This document shows positions 8,351 to 17,054 of a stretch of DNA of 64,000 bases, piece by piece. The notes beneath the pieces were generated by a model. It was given only the letters and a program-made list of their open reading frames with translations. It ran no database searches and had not been told where the DNA came from. Numbering within the stretch: position 1 is the first letter of the stretch; the number at the start of each line of letters is the position of its first letter. The stretch spans positions 1-64,000 of the forward strand of contig NZ_VTUZ01000032.1 in assembly GCF_008369935.1 (NCBI RefSeq), in the 5' to 3' direction. A program made the translations under genes and the position numbers. This stretch comes from Paraburkholderia panacisoli (GTDB lineage Bacteria; Pseudomonadota; Gammaproteobacteria; Burkholderiales; Burkholderiaceae).

Positions 8351-10000
8351 ATGAAAACTCAAGTCGTCATCGTTGGAGCCGGACCGGTAGGACTCACGCT
8401 CGCAATCGACCTCGGCATGCGCGGCATAGAGTGTTTGCTCGTCGAGCAAAAGGCGGAACCGCAGTTTTTGCCGAAAATGGAGCGTTGCAACGCGCGGACC
8501 ATGGAGATTTTCCGGCGGCTCGGTATCGCGGACCGTATTAGAGCTGCCGGCATGCCCCAAGACGTTCCGATGGACATCCAGATCATCCGCTCCATGACGG
8601 AGCCGGCGATCCTGCGCTTGCCCTATCCATCCGTGGCGGAGGCTCGCTTGCTCACGCGCGAGAGTGACGATGGCAGCCTGCCGCTCGAACCCTATCAGCT
8701 CATCTCGCAGTACACCCTGGAGCCGCTTCTTCTGGGGGTGGCCGAGCAATTGCCCACAGTCACGGTGATGCGGAGTACGACATTTCTGGAATTCACCGAA
8801 CGGGCGGGAAGTGTTCTGGTGACGGTCAAGGACCCGGACGGCGTGAGAAGGACGCTGGAGGCTGCCTACCTCGTGGGTTGCGACGGTGGCGCGAGCCGCG
8901 TACGCAAGCAACTGGGCATCCGTTTGGAGGGCGAGGGCGACATTGCACGACTGAGGCAGGGCCTGTTCTACTGCGAGCAACTTTATGAGCGGCTGCCAAT
9001 GGGCAACGGACCACGCCGCGGGCGGCACTATCTGGTAGCGGGCGGTCCGCCCACCTTCATGATCATGCAGGACTCGACGCGCCACTGGACGATCCATTCT
9101 GCCGTCGAGAGCGACGAGGAGATGCGACGGAGTTTCGAGCGAATCATCGGGGTACCGCTGCCCTACGATATGCTGCATTGCGGGGAATGGCGACAGAATC
9201 TGCTGCTGGCCGAACGCTATGGAAAGGGCAGGGTGTTTCTCGCGGGCGACGCGGCGCACCTCGTGATTCCGACGGGCGGTCTAGGCATGAACACAGGCGT
9301 TGGCGATGCCACCGATCTTGCCTGGAAGTTGGCGGCCACGCTGCAAGGTTGGGGCGGCCCGGGGTTGCTGGCCTCCTATGAAGCAGAACGTCGCCAGATT
9401 GGTGAGCGCGTCGTCGGCGCATCGCGCTACGCGTCGCTGGGTTACCGAGCCTGGTTGACCGAGGTGCGTCCGGAGATCGCAGACGATACCCCCGCGGGGG
9501 CGTCTGCTCGTGCTCACGTCGCCGAGGTCGCGAACGTCGAGCAGCGCAAGTCGAACGAGATGATCGGCGCCGAGCTTGGCTATCGCTATGTGGATTCGTC
9601 CATTATCGACAATGTGCCGGGCGGCCCGCAGCACGATCTGCGTGCCTATCTTCCCACTACCTGGCCGGGGGCGCGGCTTCCACACATGTGGCTCAACGAC
9701 GGAAGCGCCATCCAGGACCGACTACGGTCGGACCGCTACACGTTGATCGACGTTGCGGGCGCCCACGATGCGAAACCGCTTCGCGCCGCGTTCGAAGCAT
9801 TGGGCGCGCCGCTCGATGTGCTCGTGGTCCCGGACTCCGCGCTTCGCGCCGTCTATGAGCGCGACCTCATTCTCGTTCGGCCTGACATGCATGTCGCCTG
9901 GCGCGGCGACCGTCTCCCGCAGACCGTCGATGGGCTCGCCTCGAGAGTGACCGGACATAGCTACATGAACCGCGCCTCGTGTTTAACGGGCAGCCGCTGA
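8351..10000 (+). CDS. FAD-dependent aromatic ring monooxygenase (PheA/TfdB/MhpA type)
   Basis: A 549-residue class A flavoprotein hydroxylase. It shows the Rossmann motif VGAGPVGLTLAIDLG near the N-terminus, the middle DG-type segment GCDGGASRVRKQLG, and the second FAD-binding GD motif RVFLAGDAAHLVIPTGGLGMNTG, followed by the C-terminal thioredoxin-like extension usual in phenol hydroxylases. The ATG at 8351 has GGAGG six bases upstream, better than the ATG at 8324. Such enzymes ortho-hydroxylate phenols with NAD(P)H and O2. In this operon it would hydroxylate the phenol made by the decarboxylase, for example resorcinol to hydroxyquinol. Confidence 0.9.
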   Translation: MKTQVVIVGAGPVGLTLAIDLGMRGIECLLVEQKAEPQFLPKMERCNARTMEIFRRLGIADRIRAAGMPQDVPMDIQIIRSMTEPAILRLPYPSVAEARLLTRESDDGSLPLEPYQLISQYTLEPLLLGVAEQLPTVTVMRSTTFLEFTERAGSVLVTVKDPDGVRRTLEAAYLVGCDGGASRVRKQLGIRLEGEGDIARLRQGLFYCEQLYERLPMGNGPRRGRHYLVAGGPPTFMIMQDSTRHWTIHSAVESDEEMRRSFERIIGVPLPYDMLHCGEWRQNLLLAERYGKGRVFLAGDAAHLVIPTGGLGMNTGVGDATDLAWKLAATLQGWGGPGLLASYEAERRQIGERVVGASRYASLGYRAWLTEVRPEIADDTPAGASARAHVAEVANVEQRKSNEMIGAELGYRYVDSSIIDNVPGGPQHDLRAYLPTTWPGARLPHMWLNDGSAIQDRLRSDRYTLIDVAGAHDAKPLRAAFEALGAPLDVLVVPDSALRAVYERDLILVRPDMHVAWRGDRLPQTVDGLASRVTGHSYMNRASCLTGSR

Positions 10001-10142
10001 ACGAGCCGGCCCAGATCAAATCGACAGTCGGTCAGTCATCCGGATGCGCTGCATCACCATGTGCCTAGCCGATGACGGGGCTCGACCATACGTCCAATCA
10101 GAGCAGTTACGAGAATGCAATGACAATGGAGACGGAGAATAA

Positions 10143-11294
10143 ATGAGTACACGGTTGAGTCAGGCCAGCGGTGAGCTCTCATGGCGTCGGATGGTCCAGT
10201 GGGGGTTCGCGTCGCTGGCGGCATGCATCTCGGGGGCGTCATATGCGCAAAGCTCTGTCACCCTGTATGGGATCATAGATACCGGCATTGAATATGTGAC
10301 GAATGTCGGTCCTCATAAGGCCAGTTCGGTGCACATGCCGACTCTCACCGCTTCGCAACCATCGCTGTGGGGCCTGCGAGGCAAAGAGGATCTGGGCGGG
10401 GGGCTTGGCGCCCTGTTCGTATTGGAGTCGGGCTTTGCCCCGGGACAGGGCACGCTGAATCAAGGGGGGCGTCTGTTTGGCAGGCAGGCCTATGTCGGTA
10501 TTTCGGGGTGGTGGGGTACGTTGACGCTCGGTCGCCAATATTCGCAGATCCTTTGGGCGGTATTGACAGGCGACACCCTCGCGCCGAACATCTACGCCGC
10601 TGCCGATCTTGATCCCTACCTGACCCAGCCGCGAGTTGACAACGCGATCGCCTACACCTTCACGGCATCGGGGCTGACCGTGGGCGTGACGTATTCGTTC
10701 GGACGGGACGCGGTGGATAGTGCGGCGGCCGGAGGTTGCGCTGGCCAATCGCCGACCGATTGGCGGGCCTGCAAGGCGATGTCCGCCATGGTGAAGTATG
10801 ACGCGGGACAGTGGGGCGTCGCGTCGGCCATCGATCGCAACTATGGTGGTGGCGGTGCCGGCTCGCCTCTGCCCAGTAGTTCGCAAACCGATACGCGCGC
10901 CGTGATCGACGGGTACATCAAGTTTGATAAGGCGACACTCGGGGCGGGGTTCCTCCATCGAATCAATCACGGTGCGCAGACCCCGACCGTTTTCGATGCA
11001 ACGAGCAACTACTGGTGGATCGGCGGATCTTATTTGCCCAGTCCAGCTATTGCTCTCGACGCCCAGTTCGGCCATATAACCGTAAGCAGTAGAGACGCGG
11101 GAGGCTCTGTGATTGCAGCGCGCGCGATGTACTTCCTGTCCAAGCGCACCTCAGTGTACGTCACCGCGGGGCATGTATTTAACCAGCACAACGCAGCGTT
11201 CTCAATTGACGGTGGTGTGATCCCGCCGACTTCGACGCCGTTGCCAGGCGTGGATCAAACGGGTGCGATGGTGGGTATTCGCCACCAGTTCTAA
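10143..11294 (+). CDS. Gram-negative porin (Porin_4 type)
   Basis: A 383-residue outer-membrane trimeric porin of the Burkholderia/Neisseria type. After an N-terminal extension and signal peptide (hydrophobic stretch FASLAACISGASYA, cleavage before QSS), the mature protein begins SSVTLYGIIDTGIEYV, the usual first strand of this family, and it ends in GIRHQF with the terminal aromatic required for BAM recognition. An internal Met in RRMVQWG could be the true start, giving a shorter signal. It follows the catabolic genes and likely admits their aromatic substrate. Confidence 0.92.
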   Translation: MSTRLSQASGELSWRRMVQWGFASLAACISGASYAQSSVTLYGIIDTGIEYVTNVGPHKASSVHMPTLTASQPSLWGLRGKEDLGGGLGALFVLESGFAPGQGTLNQGGRLFGRQAYVGISGWWGTLTLGRQYSQILWAVLTGDTLAPNIYAAADLDPYLTQPRVDNAIAYTFTASGLTVGVTYSFGRDAVDSAAAGGCAGQSPTDWRACKAMSAMVKYDAGQWGVASAIDRNYGGGGAGSPLPSSSQTDTRAVIDGYIKFDKATLGAGFLHRINHGAQTPTVFDATSNYWWIGGSYLPSPAIALDAQFGHITVSSRDAGGSVIAARAMYFLSKRTSVYVTAGHVFNQHNAAFSIDGGVIPPTSTPLPGVDQTGAMVGIRHQF

Positions 11295-11578
11295 ATGGAT
11301 CGAGGGCGCTCGAACGGCGTTGCGACGAAAACTGGATCCTTATTTTGGCACCCAGTGCAGGATTCTCCGGCGTACAGCAAATGATGGTTGGATTGCGCGT
11401 ACGCAAGAGTCTCGCATCGCCGCTTATATGTCGCCAGTAGAAACGCACATACGTCTCAAGCACCCCGGAAGCAGCCACTGATGGCGCGCCCGCGGGAGTG
11501 GCAGATACGGGGCCACAAAGGGACGGCCAAGGGTCTCCAACGAATGACCGCTTGCTCGGGGCGGACGTCCAAAAAAGG

Positions 11579-12301
11579 TTACGCCGCGCCCGTATCGTCG
11601 GCGGGACGCTTCTTCGCATGCGGCTTCACGACCTTTTTCACCGAGCGTGTGGTCGCCGGGGTGGTGCTCTCGTCGAAAGCGGTCAGCCCCGCCAGGATGA
11701 AACTGAGCAGGCCTTGGCGCCATTGTTCGAACGGCACTTTGCGAATCAGGCTGGGTCCGGTCGGGCGATCGCTATAGAACATGCTGAGACCGTGAACGGC
11801 GGACCAGGCACAGCGCACCTTCAATTCGCTGAAGCGCTCACTCACACCGAGCTCGTCGAAATAGTCTTTCACGGCGCCATGCAGCAGTTCATACGATGCG
11901 TTGCCCGCCGCAAGCAGGTCGGGATAGTGTTCCTTGCCGACGATCTGCGGGCCGAACATAAGAAAGAACAACGCGGGCTGCTCAATCGCGAACTCAATGT
12001 AACCATCCATGACGTAGAGCAGGCGGGTCTCGGCTGTCATGCCGGACGATAGCCGCGCCCGGCGAACGGCAACCAACTCCAGGAAGCCTTCGGTCGCAAT
12101 CGCAGCGAGCAACCCTTCCTTGTCCGCGAACTGGTTCCGCGGTGCGCCGTGCGACACGCCGGCCATGCGCGCGGCAGACCGCAACGTCAGTCCGTGGATG
12201 CCTTCGCTCGACAGGATTTCCCTGCCACAGCGGATCATCTCTTCGCGTAGATTGCCGTGATGATACGGGCGTTGAACAGAAGCGGAGGAAGCTTTCGTCA
12301 T
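11579..12301 (-). CDS. TetR-family transcriptional regulator
   Basis: A 240-residue regulator. The N-terminal HTH is clear (YHHGNLREEMI...LTLRSAARMAGVSHGAPRNQFADKEGLLAAIA), and the C-terminal half matches the TetR subgroup with a WHG ligand domain (CAWSAVHGLSMF). The last 25 residues are lysine and alanine rich. It is convergent with the porin at 10143 and lies between the two catabolic clusters. The 1.3 kb beyond its 5' end contains only gene relics before the enoyl-CoA hydratase operon, which is the most plausible target. Confidence 0.9.
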   Translation of the reverse strand: MTKASSASVQRPYHHGNLREEMIRCGREILSSEGIHGLTLRSAARMAGVSHGAPRNQFADKEGLLAAIATEGFLELVAVRRARLSSGMTAETRLLYVMDGYIEFAIEQPALFFLMFGPQIVGKEHYPDLLAAGNASYELLHGAVKDYFDELGVSERFSELKVRCAWSAVHGLSMFYSDRPTGPSLIRKVPFEQWRQGLLSFILAGLTAFDESTTPATTRSVKKVVKPHAKKRPADDTGAA

Positions 12302-12614
12302 GGCAGAGTTGCGGTTCAGTATCGTATTCGAGGGGAGTCAAGTTTAACGCGAACGCCCCCCGTGGCAGAAGTCGTCCACGTGAGGCATGCTCGCCGGAAC
12401 GAAATGTCATGTCGACGCTTCTCGTACTTGACGACCGATGACGTAAACACGCTGAGAGCGTTGGCAACGGCTGCATTCCTTTCACCGTCTTTCGAGGCAG
12501 CCAGCAGGACCGAGGTTAATAATGCCCCTGATTGCCTCGGTCGTCGACGCGAATATCCGCGACTGGAAGGTGAGCCGTGCTCTGTGTATCGGCGAATATC
12601 TGCAACCGACCCCG

Positions 12615-12960
12615 CCGGATAGCGTCGCTGCGCAGATTGTTTTTTTGAATCTTCCCGACAGAAGTCTTTGGAATCGAGTCGACGAAAGAGAACTGCTAGG
12701 GTACCGCCGCGCGCTCGAGAATGACTTCGTATGCATAGTACTTCAGACGGCCGATCAGATACGTCGAACCGGCGTTCAGTGCTACATACACCACCGGCAA
12801 CTCACCGGCGCGTGCGTCAAGAATCCGACCGTGGCTGCATCGAAAACTTCGGGGTGCCGGCGCAGTGCTTCCACGATTATTCGCGGTGGCCAACGAATAC
12901 ATAGAGTCGAAGGAGACGGGAGAGCCCGCTTAAAGTATCCGGCGTCTAGATAGTAATTGG
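12615..12960 (-). pseudogene. AMP-dependent acyl-CoA ligase relic (C-terminal domain, frameshifted)
   Basis: Reading the minus strand across three frames gives a recognisable C-terminal lid domain of an ANL-family acyl-CoA synthetase. It reads VEALRRHPEVFDAATVG (about 12880-12830), then DARAGELPVVYVALNAG (about 12820-12770), then LSERAAVP-like sequence, then FVDSIPKTSVGKIQKNNLR (about 12690-12635), which contains the PKTSVGK motif with the catalytic lysine. At least two frameshifts and loss of the N-terminal ATP-binding domain make it non-functional. It sits beside CoA-dependent genes, so the ancestral cluster may have activated its acid by ligation before CoA-transferases took over. Confidence 0.7.
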
Positions 12961-13250
12961 CGACCCGCATGGCGTCAACATAAGACTGGCTTCATCGGGG
13001 TATACACGGAGCGAGAAGCCGATTGACCGGTCTGGCCGGAACACACAGTAAGTCTTGTTGGATAGCGCCATACGGCAGGCGTGCGGTTTCTTCGGGCGGT
13101 TCTTCGGTACCGTGCATCCCCCAGGTGTTAGCCCTAAAGATGCGTTCATTTGATTGACGCGCGACCATCTCGTCGATAGTATGTAGACAGTGGATATATT
13201 GATCGGCACGGATGCGGTTATGCGGTCGGTGTTTTCTCAGGAGGTGATCT

Positions 13251-13495
13251 GTGGATTGGAAGGGGACGCAATCAATCAGGGCGCCTTGCGCGGACGTATG
13301 GAAACGGCGCAACGATCCAGCCACGCTCAAGGCGTGTATGCCCGGTTGCGAGTCGTACAAACAGCCCGATGACGGCAGCCACGAGGCGGTAATTCTCGAC
13401 ACACTTGGTCCGAGAAGGGGCGTTTCAAGGGACGGCACGGGTTATCAGCGTCGGAGAGGGCGCGTCGTATCACATAGAGGGAAGCAACCTGGCCT
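13251..13495 (+). pseudogene. CoxG-like SRPBCC protein relic (CO dehydrogenase subunit G family)
   Basis: A GTG at 13251 preceded by an almost perfect Shine-Dalgarno (AGGAGGTGATC, 13239-13249) opens a reading like MDWKGTQSI-AP-ADVW...NDPATLKACMPGCESY, the start of CoxG/SRPBCC proteins. After LGPRR the similarity moves to another frame (FQGTARVISVGEGASYHIEGSN) and stops at about 13495, so there is a frameshift and loss of the second half. CoxG proteins accompany molybdenum hydroxylases of the CO-dehydrogenase family. The relic suggests such an enzyme once lay here. Confidence 0.65.
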
Positions 13496-13614
13496 AACGG
13501 GCAAATGCGCTCTTCAGTGGAATAAGCCTTTTTTATATTTTGTAGTCCTATATTTTTGCAATTTTCGTAAACAATTCGTCCGGCAACCCATCGGACCAAA
13601 ATTCAGGATAAGAC

Positions 13615-14379
13615 ATGAGTATCGTTCTCTATGAAAAGAACGGCGCTGTCGGCGTCGTCACTCTGGCAAAGCCGCCCCACAACCTGATCGACGATATCTT
13701 TATGCAGGAACTACTCGCCTCGTACAGCAGAGCCGTCGAGGAAGGGTGCCGATCGATTCTCCTACGTAGCGGCATGCGCCACTTCTGCGCGGGCGCGGAC
13801 GTGACGGCCTTTGCAGCGGGTGGCCGACGTCGCGATCAGGCCAACCTCGAGGCGCTGCTTGATTCCCTCGAGAATGTCGGCATTCCTGTTGTAGCGGCCG
13901 TGCATGGCGGCGCGCTGGGTGGCGGCTTCGAACTGGCATTGACCTGCGACATGATCGTGGCGGCCGACACGGCATTCTTCGGCATGGCAGAAGCGTCTCT
14001 CGGTCTGTTGCCGCTGCTCGGTGGTGTCCAGAGAGTCGTGCAGCGTGTGGGCGTGGCACGAGCCAAAGAAATGGCGATGTTCGGCCGGCGCCACGATCCC
14101 GCAGCGCTCGAGCGATGGGGCGTTGTCAACCTCGTCACGGCTGAGGCCGAATTGCCGAACGTATCGATGTCGTGGGCCCGCCAGCTTGCTGCCGGCCCCA
14201 CGGTGGCCTTGGGCGGTATCAAGAAACTGGCGAATCTTTCGGCGCGCCGTGGCATCGAAGGTGCCGATGCACAGCAGACCGAGGTGAACAACACCATGTG
14301 GGCAAGCGCCGACCAGAAGCGCGGTCTGCAAGCCTTCGCGAAGACCGGTCCGGGCTCCGCAGTATTCGAGGGGAACTGA
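13615..14379 (+). CDS. Enoyl-CoA hydratase/isomerase (crotonase) family protein
   Basis: A 254-residue crotonase. The oxyanion-hole and active-site region HGGALGGGFELALTCDMIVAADTAFFGMAEASLGLLP contains both glutamates expected in hydratases (in GFELAL and MAEASLG). The HFCAGAD segment forms the CoA-binding part. The ATG is preceded by AGGATAAGAC. It is the first gene of a tight block: two bases separate it from the CoA-transferase, which in turn overlaps the fumarylacetoacetase. It probably hydrates an enoyl-CoA intermediate of the pathway; the specific substrate is unknown. Confidence 0.88.
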   Translation: MSIVLYEKNGAVGVVTLAKPPHNLIDDIFMQELLASYSRAVEEGCRSILLRSGMRHFCAGADVTAFAAGGRRRDQANLEALLDSLENVGIPVVAAVHGGALGGGFELALTCDMIVAADTAFFGMAEASLGLLPLLGGVQRVVQRVGVARAKEMAMFGRRHDPAALERWGVVNLVTAEAELPNVSMSWARQLAAGPTVALGGIKKLANLSARRGIEGADAQQTEVNNTMWASADQKRGLQAFAKTGPGSAVFEGN

Positions 14380-14381
14380 CC

Positions 14382-15617
14382 ATGAACTCACCACTCCACG
14401 GGCTGAAAGTTATCGACTTCACTCGCGTGCTCGCGGGCCCGCTTTGCACCAAGACATTGCGCGATCTGGGCGCCGACGTGACAAAGATCGAGCCGCCCGG
14501 CGGCGACTCTGGTCGCGGAGGCGTGCCTCACATAGACGGGATGTCGGTCTACTACGCGCAGCAGAATGCGGGCAAGCGCAACCTCAGTCTCGACCTGAAC
14601 TGGCCCGAAGCACGCGAAATCGTGACCGACATGTGCCGCGACGCAGACGTCATCGTTGAGAACTTCCGCCCCGGCACGCTGACCCGCTTCGGCCTCGGAT
14701 ATGAGCAGGTACGCGAGTTCAATCCGGGGGTTGTCTACGTTTCGATCAGCGGCTACGGCCAGACCGGGCCATGGCGCAACCGGCCCGCGTTTGCGCCGAC
14801 GGTGCAGGCGGAAACCGGTCTGACCGACATTCTGCAGCAGCACTACGGCGACTCGCTCTCTGAACTCAAGAACGATGCCTGCAGCCATGCGGACGTCTAC
14901 ACCGGCCTGCATGCTGCGATCGCGGTGCTCGCCGCGATCCAGCATCGCAACCGCACCGGGGAAGGACAGCACGTCGATGTCGCGATGGCCGCAACCATGC
15001 TCGCGGTAAACGAGCGCGCCGGCGCGCAGCTGTCCGGGATCGACACGCAAGGCGAGCCGCCGGCGCTGAGCGCACCTGAATCCCATATCTTCAGGCTACC
15101 GGACGGACGTCAGTTGACTATCGCCGCCAGTCCTATCTACTCACCGATGTTCGTCCGCTTCTGCTCAATGATGCGTCGAACCGATCTGCTGCTCGACCCG
15201 CGCTTTGCGACCGCGCCGCTGCGTCGCCAGAACCTCGGCGCCCTGCTAGGCGAAGTCCGTGCCTGGGTACTCACGTTCACCGATCTGGAGGAACTGCAGG
15301 CGCAGGTGAGCGAAGCGGGCCTCGCTGTCGGTGTGGTCCGCAGCACGAATGAACTCGCGGAATCTGAATGGGCGCAGGACTGGGGCGCAATTGTCCAGGT
15401 GGACGATCGTTCGGGAGGCACGATGCGCATGCCGGGTGTGCCATGGCGCTTCAGTAGCGCGACCTTGCCGCCGCCCGGCATCCCTGCTTTCCAGGGCGAA
15501 CACAATGTCGAGTTGCTCGCCGAGCGCAACGTCAATCCGGCTTTGATCGAGGAACTGCGTCAACGCCGTGTGCTGCTCAGCCGCCGGAGCCTGCGAGGTG
15601 AATTCGATGAACCTTGA
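14382..15617 (+). CDS. CaiB/BaiF class III CoA-transferase
   Basis: A 411-residue family III CoA-transferase. It has the N-terminal signature GLKVIDFTRVLAGPLCTKTLRDLGADVTKIE and the catalytic aspartate in HADVYTGLHA, where the acyl group forms an anhydride. The start at 14382 lies two bases after the hydratase stop. The end overlaps the fumarylacetoacetase start by 11 bp, so the three genes are translationally linked. It would transfer CoA from a donor such as succinyl-CoA to the pathway acid. It shares the N-terminal pattern with the second transferase at 18587 but is clearly a different subfamily. Confidence 0.9.
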   Translation: MNSPLHGLKVIDFTRVLAGPLCTKTLRDLGADVTKIEPPGGDSGRGGVPHIDGMSVYYAQQNAGKRNLSLDLNWPEAREIVTDMCRDADVIVENFRPGTLTRFGLGYEQVREFNPGVVYVSISGYGQTGPWRNRPAFAPTVQAETGLTDILQQHYGDSLSELKNDACSHADVYTGLHAAIAVLAAIQHRNRTGEGQHVDVAMAATMLAVNERAGAQLSGIDTQGEPPALSAPESHIFRLPDGRQLTIAASPIYSPMFVRFCSMMRRTDLLLDPRFATAPLRRQNLGALLGEVRAWVLTFTDLEELQAQVSEAGLAVGVVRSTNELAESEWAQDWGAIVQVDDRSGGTMRMPGVPWRFSSATLPPPGIPAFQGEHNVELLAERNVNPALIEELRQRRVLLSRRSLRGEFDEP

Positions 15618-16944
15618 TCGCACGCACGATGCGGCTGTCAAGAGCTGGCTTGCTTCCGCCAATCAGCCTCACTGCGACTTTCCTCTGCAGAACCTCCCCT
15701 ACGCGATCTTTCGCCGCAAGGGAGGTGCGGAGGAGTTTCGCGCAGGCATCGCGTTGGGGGACCAGGTCATCGATCTCGCCGCTCTGGTTCGCGAACGCTG
15801 CCTTAGCGGCCTCGCTCTGCAAGCGGCCGTCGCATGCGCACAACCGTCGCTCAATGCATTCTTCGCCATGGGCCCGGATGCATGGCGAGCCCTGCGGCAC
15901 GCCGTTTTCGCGCTGTTCGAAGCGCCTGCGGCTGGCGCTTCCACGATGGCGGATACCCCTGCACTCGAAACGTGTCTTGTCGCACAGACTGATGTGGAAT
16001 ACAACCTGCCGGCCAGCATCGGCGACTACACCGACTTCTATACGTCGATCGACCATGCTCGCAACATCGTCAAGCTGCTGCGTCCCGACTCGGCACTGTC
16101 GCCAAACTTTCAGTGGATGCCGCTCGCTTATCACGGGCGTGTCTCGAGCATCGGACTATCTGGTCAGCAGGTACGGCGGCCGCTTGGACAACGCCTTGCT
16201 GCGGGGCACAGTGTGCCTGAGGTATCTGCGTGTGCACGGTTGGACTATGAGCTCGAGCTGGGAATCTTCATCGGCGTCGGCAACCAGGAGGGTGAGCCGA
16301 TTCCAGTGACACATGCCGAACGGCATGTGTTCGGCCTTTGCCTGCTGAACGACTGGTCCGCCCGCGACATACAGATGTGGGAATCGACGCCATTGGGGCC
16401 GTTTCTCGCGAAGAATTTCGCCACCACGATCTCTCCGTGGATCGTCACCATGGAGGCTCTTGCGCCGTTCCGTCATGCATGGGAGCGGCCTGCCGACGAG
16501 CCTCAACCGTTGGCCTATCTCGACGCGCCCGCCAACCGAAGCGAAGGGGGCATCGACATCCAGCTTGAGGTATGGCTGATGTCCGAGCTGCAACGGAAAA
16601 GTGACGCTCACGCTGCACGATTGTCGCGCACGAGCTTTCGCCATCAGTATTGGACCGTCGCGCAGATGGTTGCGCATCACACGGTGGGCGGCTGCAACCT
16701 GCGTAGCGGTGATTTGCTGGGCAGCGGGACGATCTCAGGGCCGACGGCTGCGGAAGCTGGCGCATTGATCGAGCTCACTGCCGCGGGAAAAACACCCGTC
16801 GCACTGGGCAATGGAGAAACTCGCGCCTTTCTGGAGGACGGCGATACGGTTGTCATGAAGGGCTGGTGTGAGCGGCCCGGATTTGCGCGCATCGGCTTCG
16901 GAGAGAACCGCGGAAAAGTACTGCCCGCGCGAGTGGTTTCGTAA
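15607..16944 (+). CDS. fahA: Fumarylacetoacetase
   Basis: A 445-residue homologue of fumarylacetoacetate hydrolase with an N-terminal SH3-like domain and the FAH barrel. Metal ligands are visible: the Asp in GDYTDFYTSIDHA, the two glutamates in YELELGIFIG and the Asp in NDWSARDIQMWE, followed by TPLGPFLAKNF. These match the mammalian and bacterial enzyme that splits fumarylacetoacetate to fumarate and acetoacetate, the last step of homogentisate breakdown. No homogentisate dioxygenase or isomerase is near. It may act on a similar diketo acid produced by this cluster. Confidence 0.88.
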   Translation: MNLDRTHDAAVKSWLASANQPHCDFPLQNLPYAIFRRKGGAEEFRAGIALGDQVIDLAALVRERCLSGLALQAAVACAQPSLNAFFAMGPDAWRALRHAVFALFEAPAAGASTMADTPALETCLVAQTDVEYNLPASIGDYTDFYTSIDHARNIVKLLRPDSALSPNFQWMPLAYHGRVSSIGLSGQQVRRPLGQRLAAGHSVPEVSACARLDYELELGIFIGVGNQEGEPIPVTHAERHVFGLCLLNDWSARDIQMWESTPLGPFLAKNFATTISPWIVTMEALAPFRHAWERPADEPQPLAYLDAPANRSEGGIDIQLEVWLMSELQRKSDAHAARLSRTSFRHQYWTVAQMVAHHTVGGCNLRSGDLLGSGTISGPTAAEAGALIELTAAGKTPVALGNGETRAFLEDGDTVVMKGWCERPGFARIGFGENRGKVLPARVVS

Positions 16945-16962
16945 AACCTATTGTTGCACCTT

Positions 16963-16996
16963 TGCAGGAGCGCGGGTGACATTGCCCGCTCCTGCA
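16963..16996 (+). terminator. Hairpin after fumarylacetoacetase gene
   Basis: TGCAGGAGCG-CG-GG pairs with CCCGCTCCTGCA around a TGACATTG loop, with a two-base bulge. It lies 19 bp after the stop and before the next gene. There is no U-tract, so it could be a transcript-end stabiliser rather than a strict intrinsic terminator. Confidence 0.5.
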
Positions 16997-17054
16997 CTGA
17001 CACTGTTATGACGCTGGCCAGACAAATCCGGGCATCTCACCAAGGAGACACTTC

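Noticed and set aside
8246-9259. A 337-codon open frame on the minus strand opposite the FAD monooxygenase
   Set aside because: It has no family resemblance, no ribosome-binding site, and lies antisense to a gene with clear FAD motifs; high-GC genes often leave such shadows.
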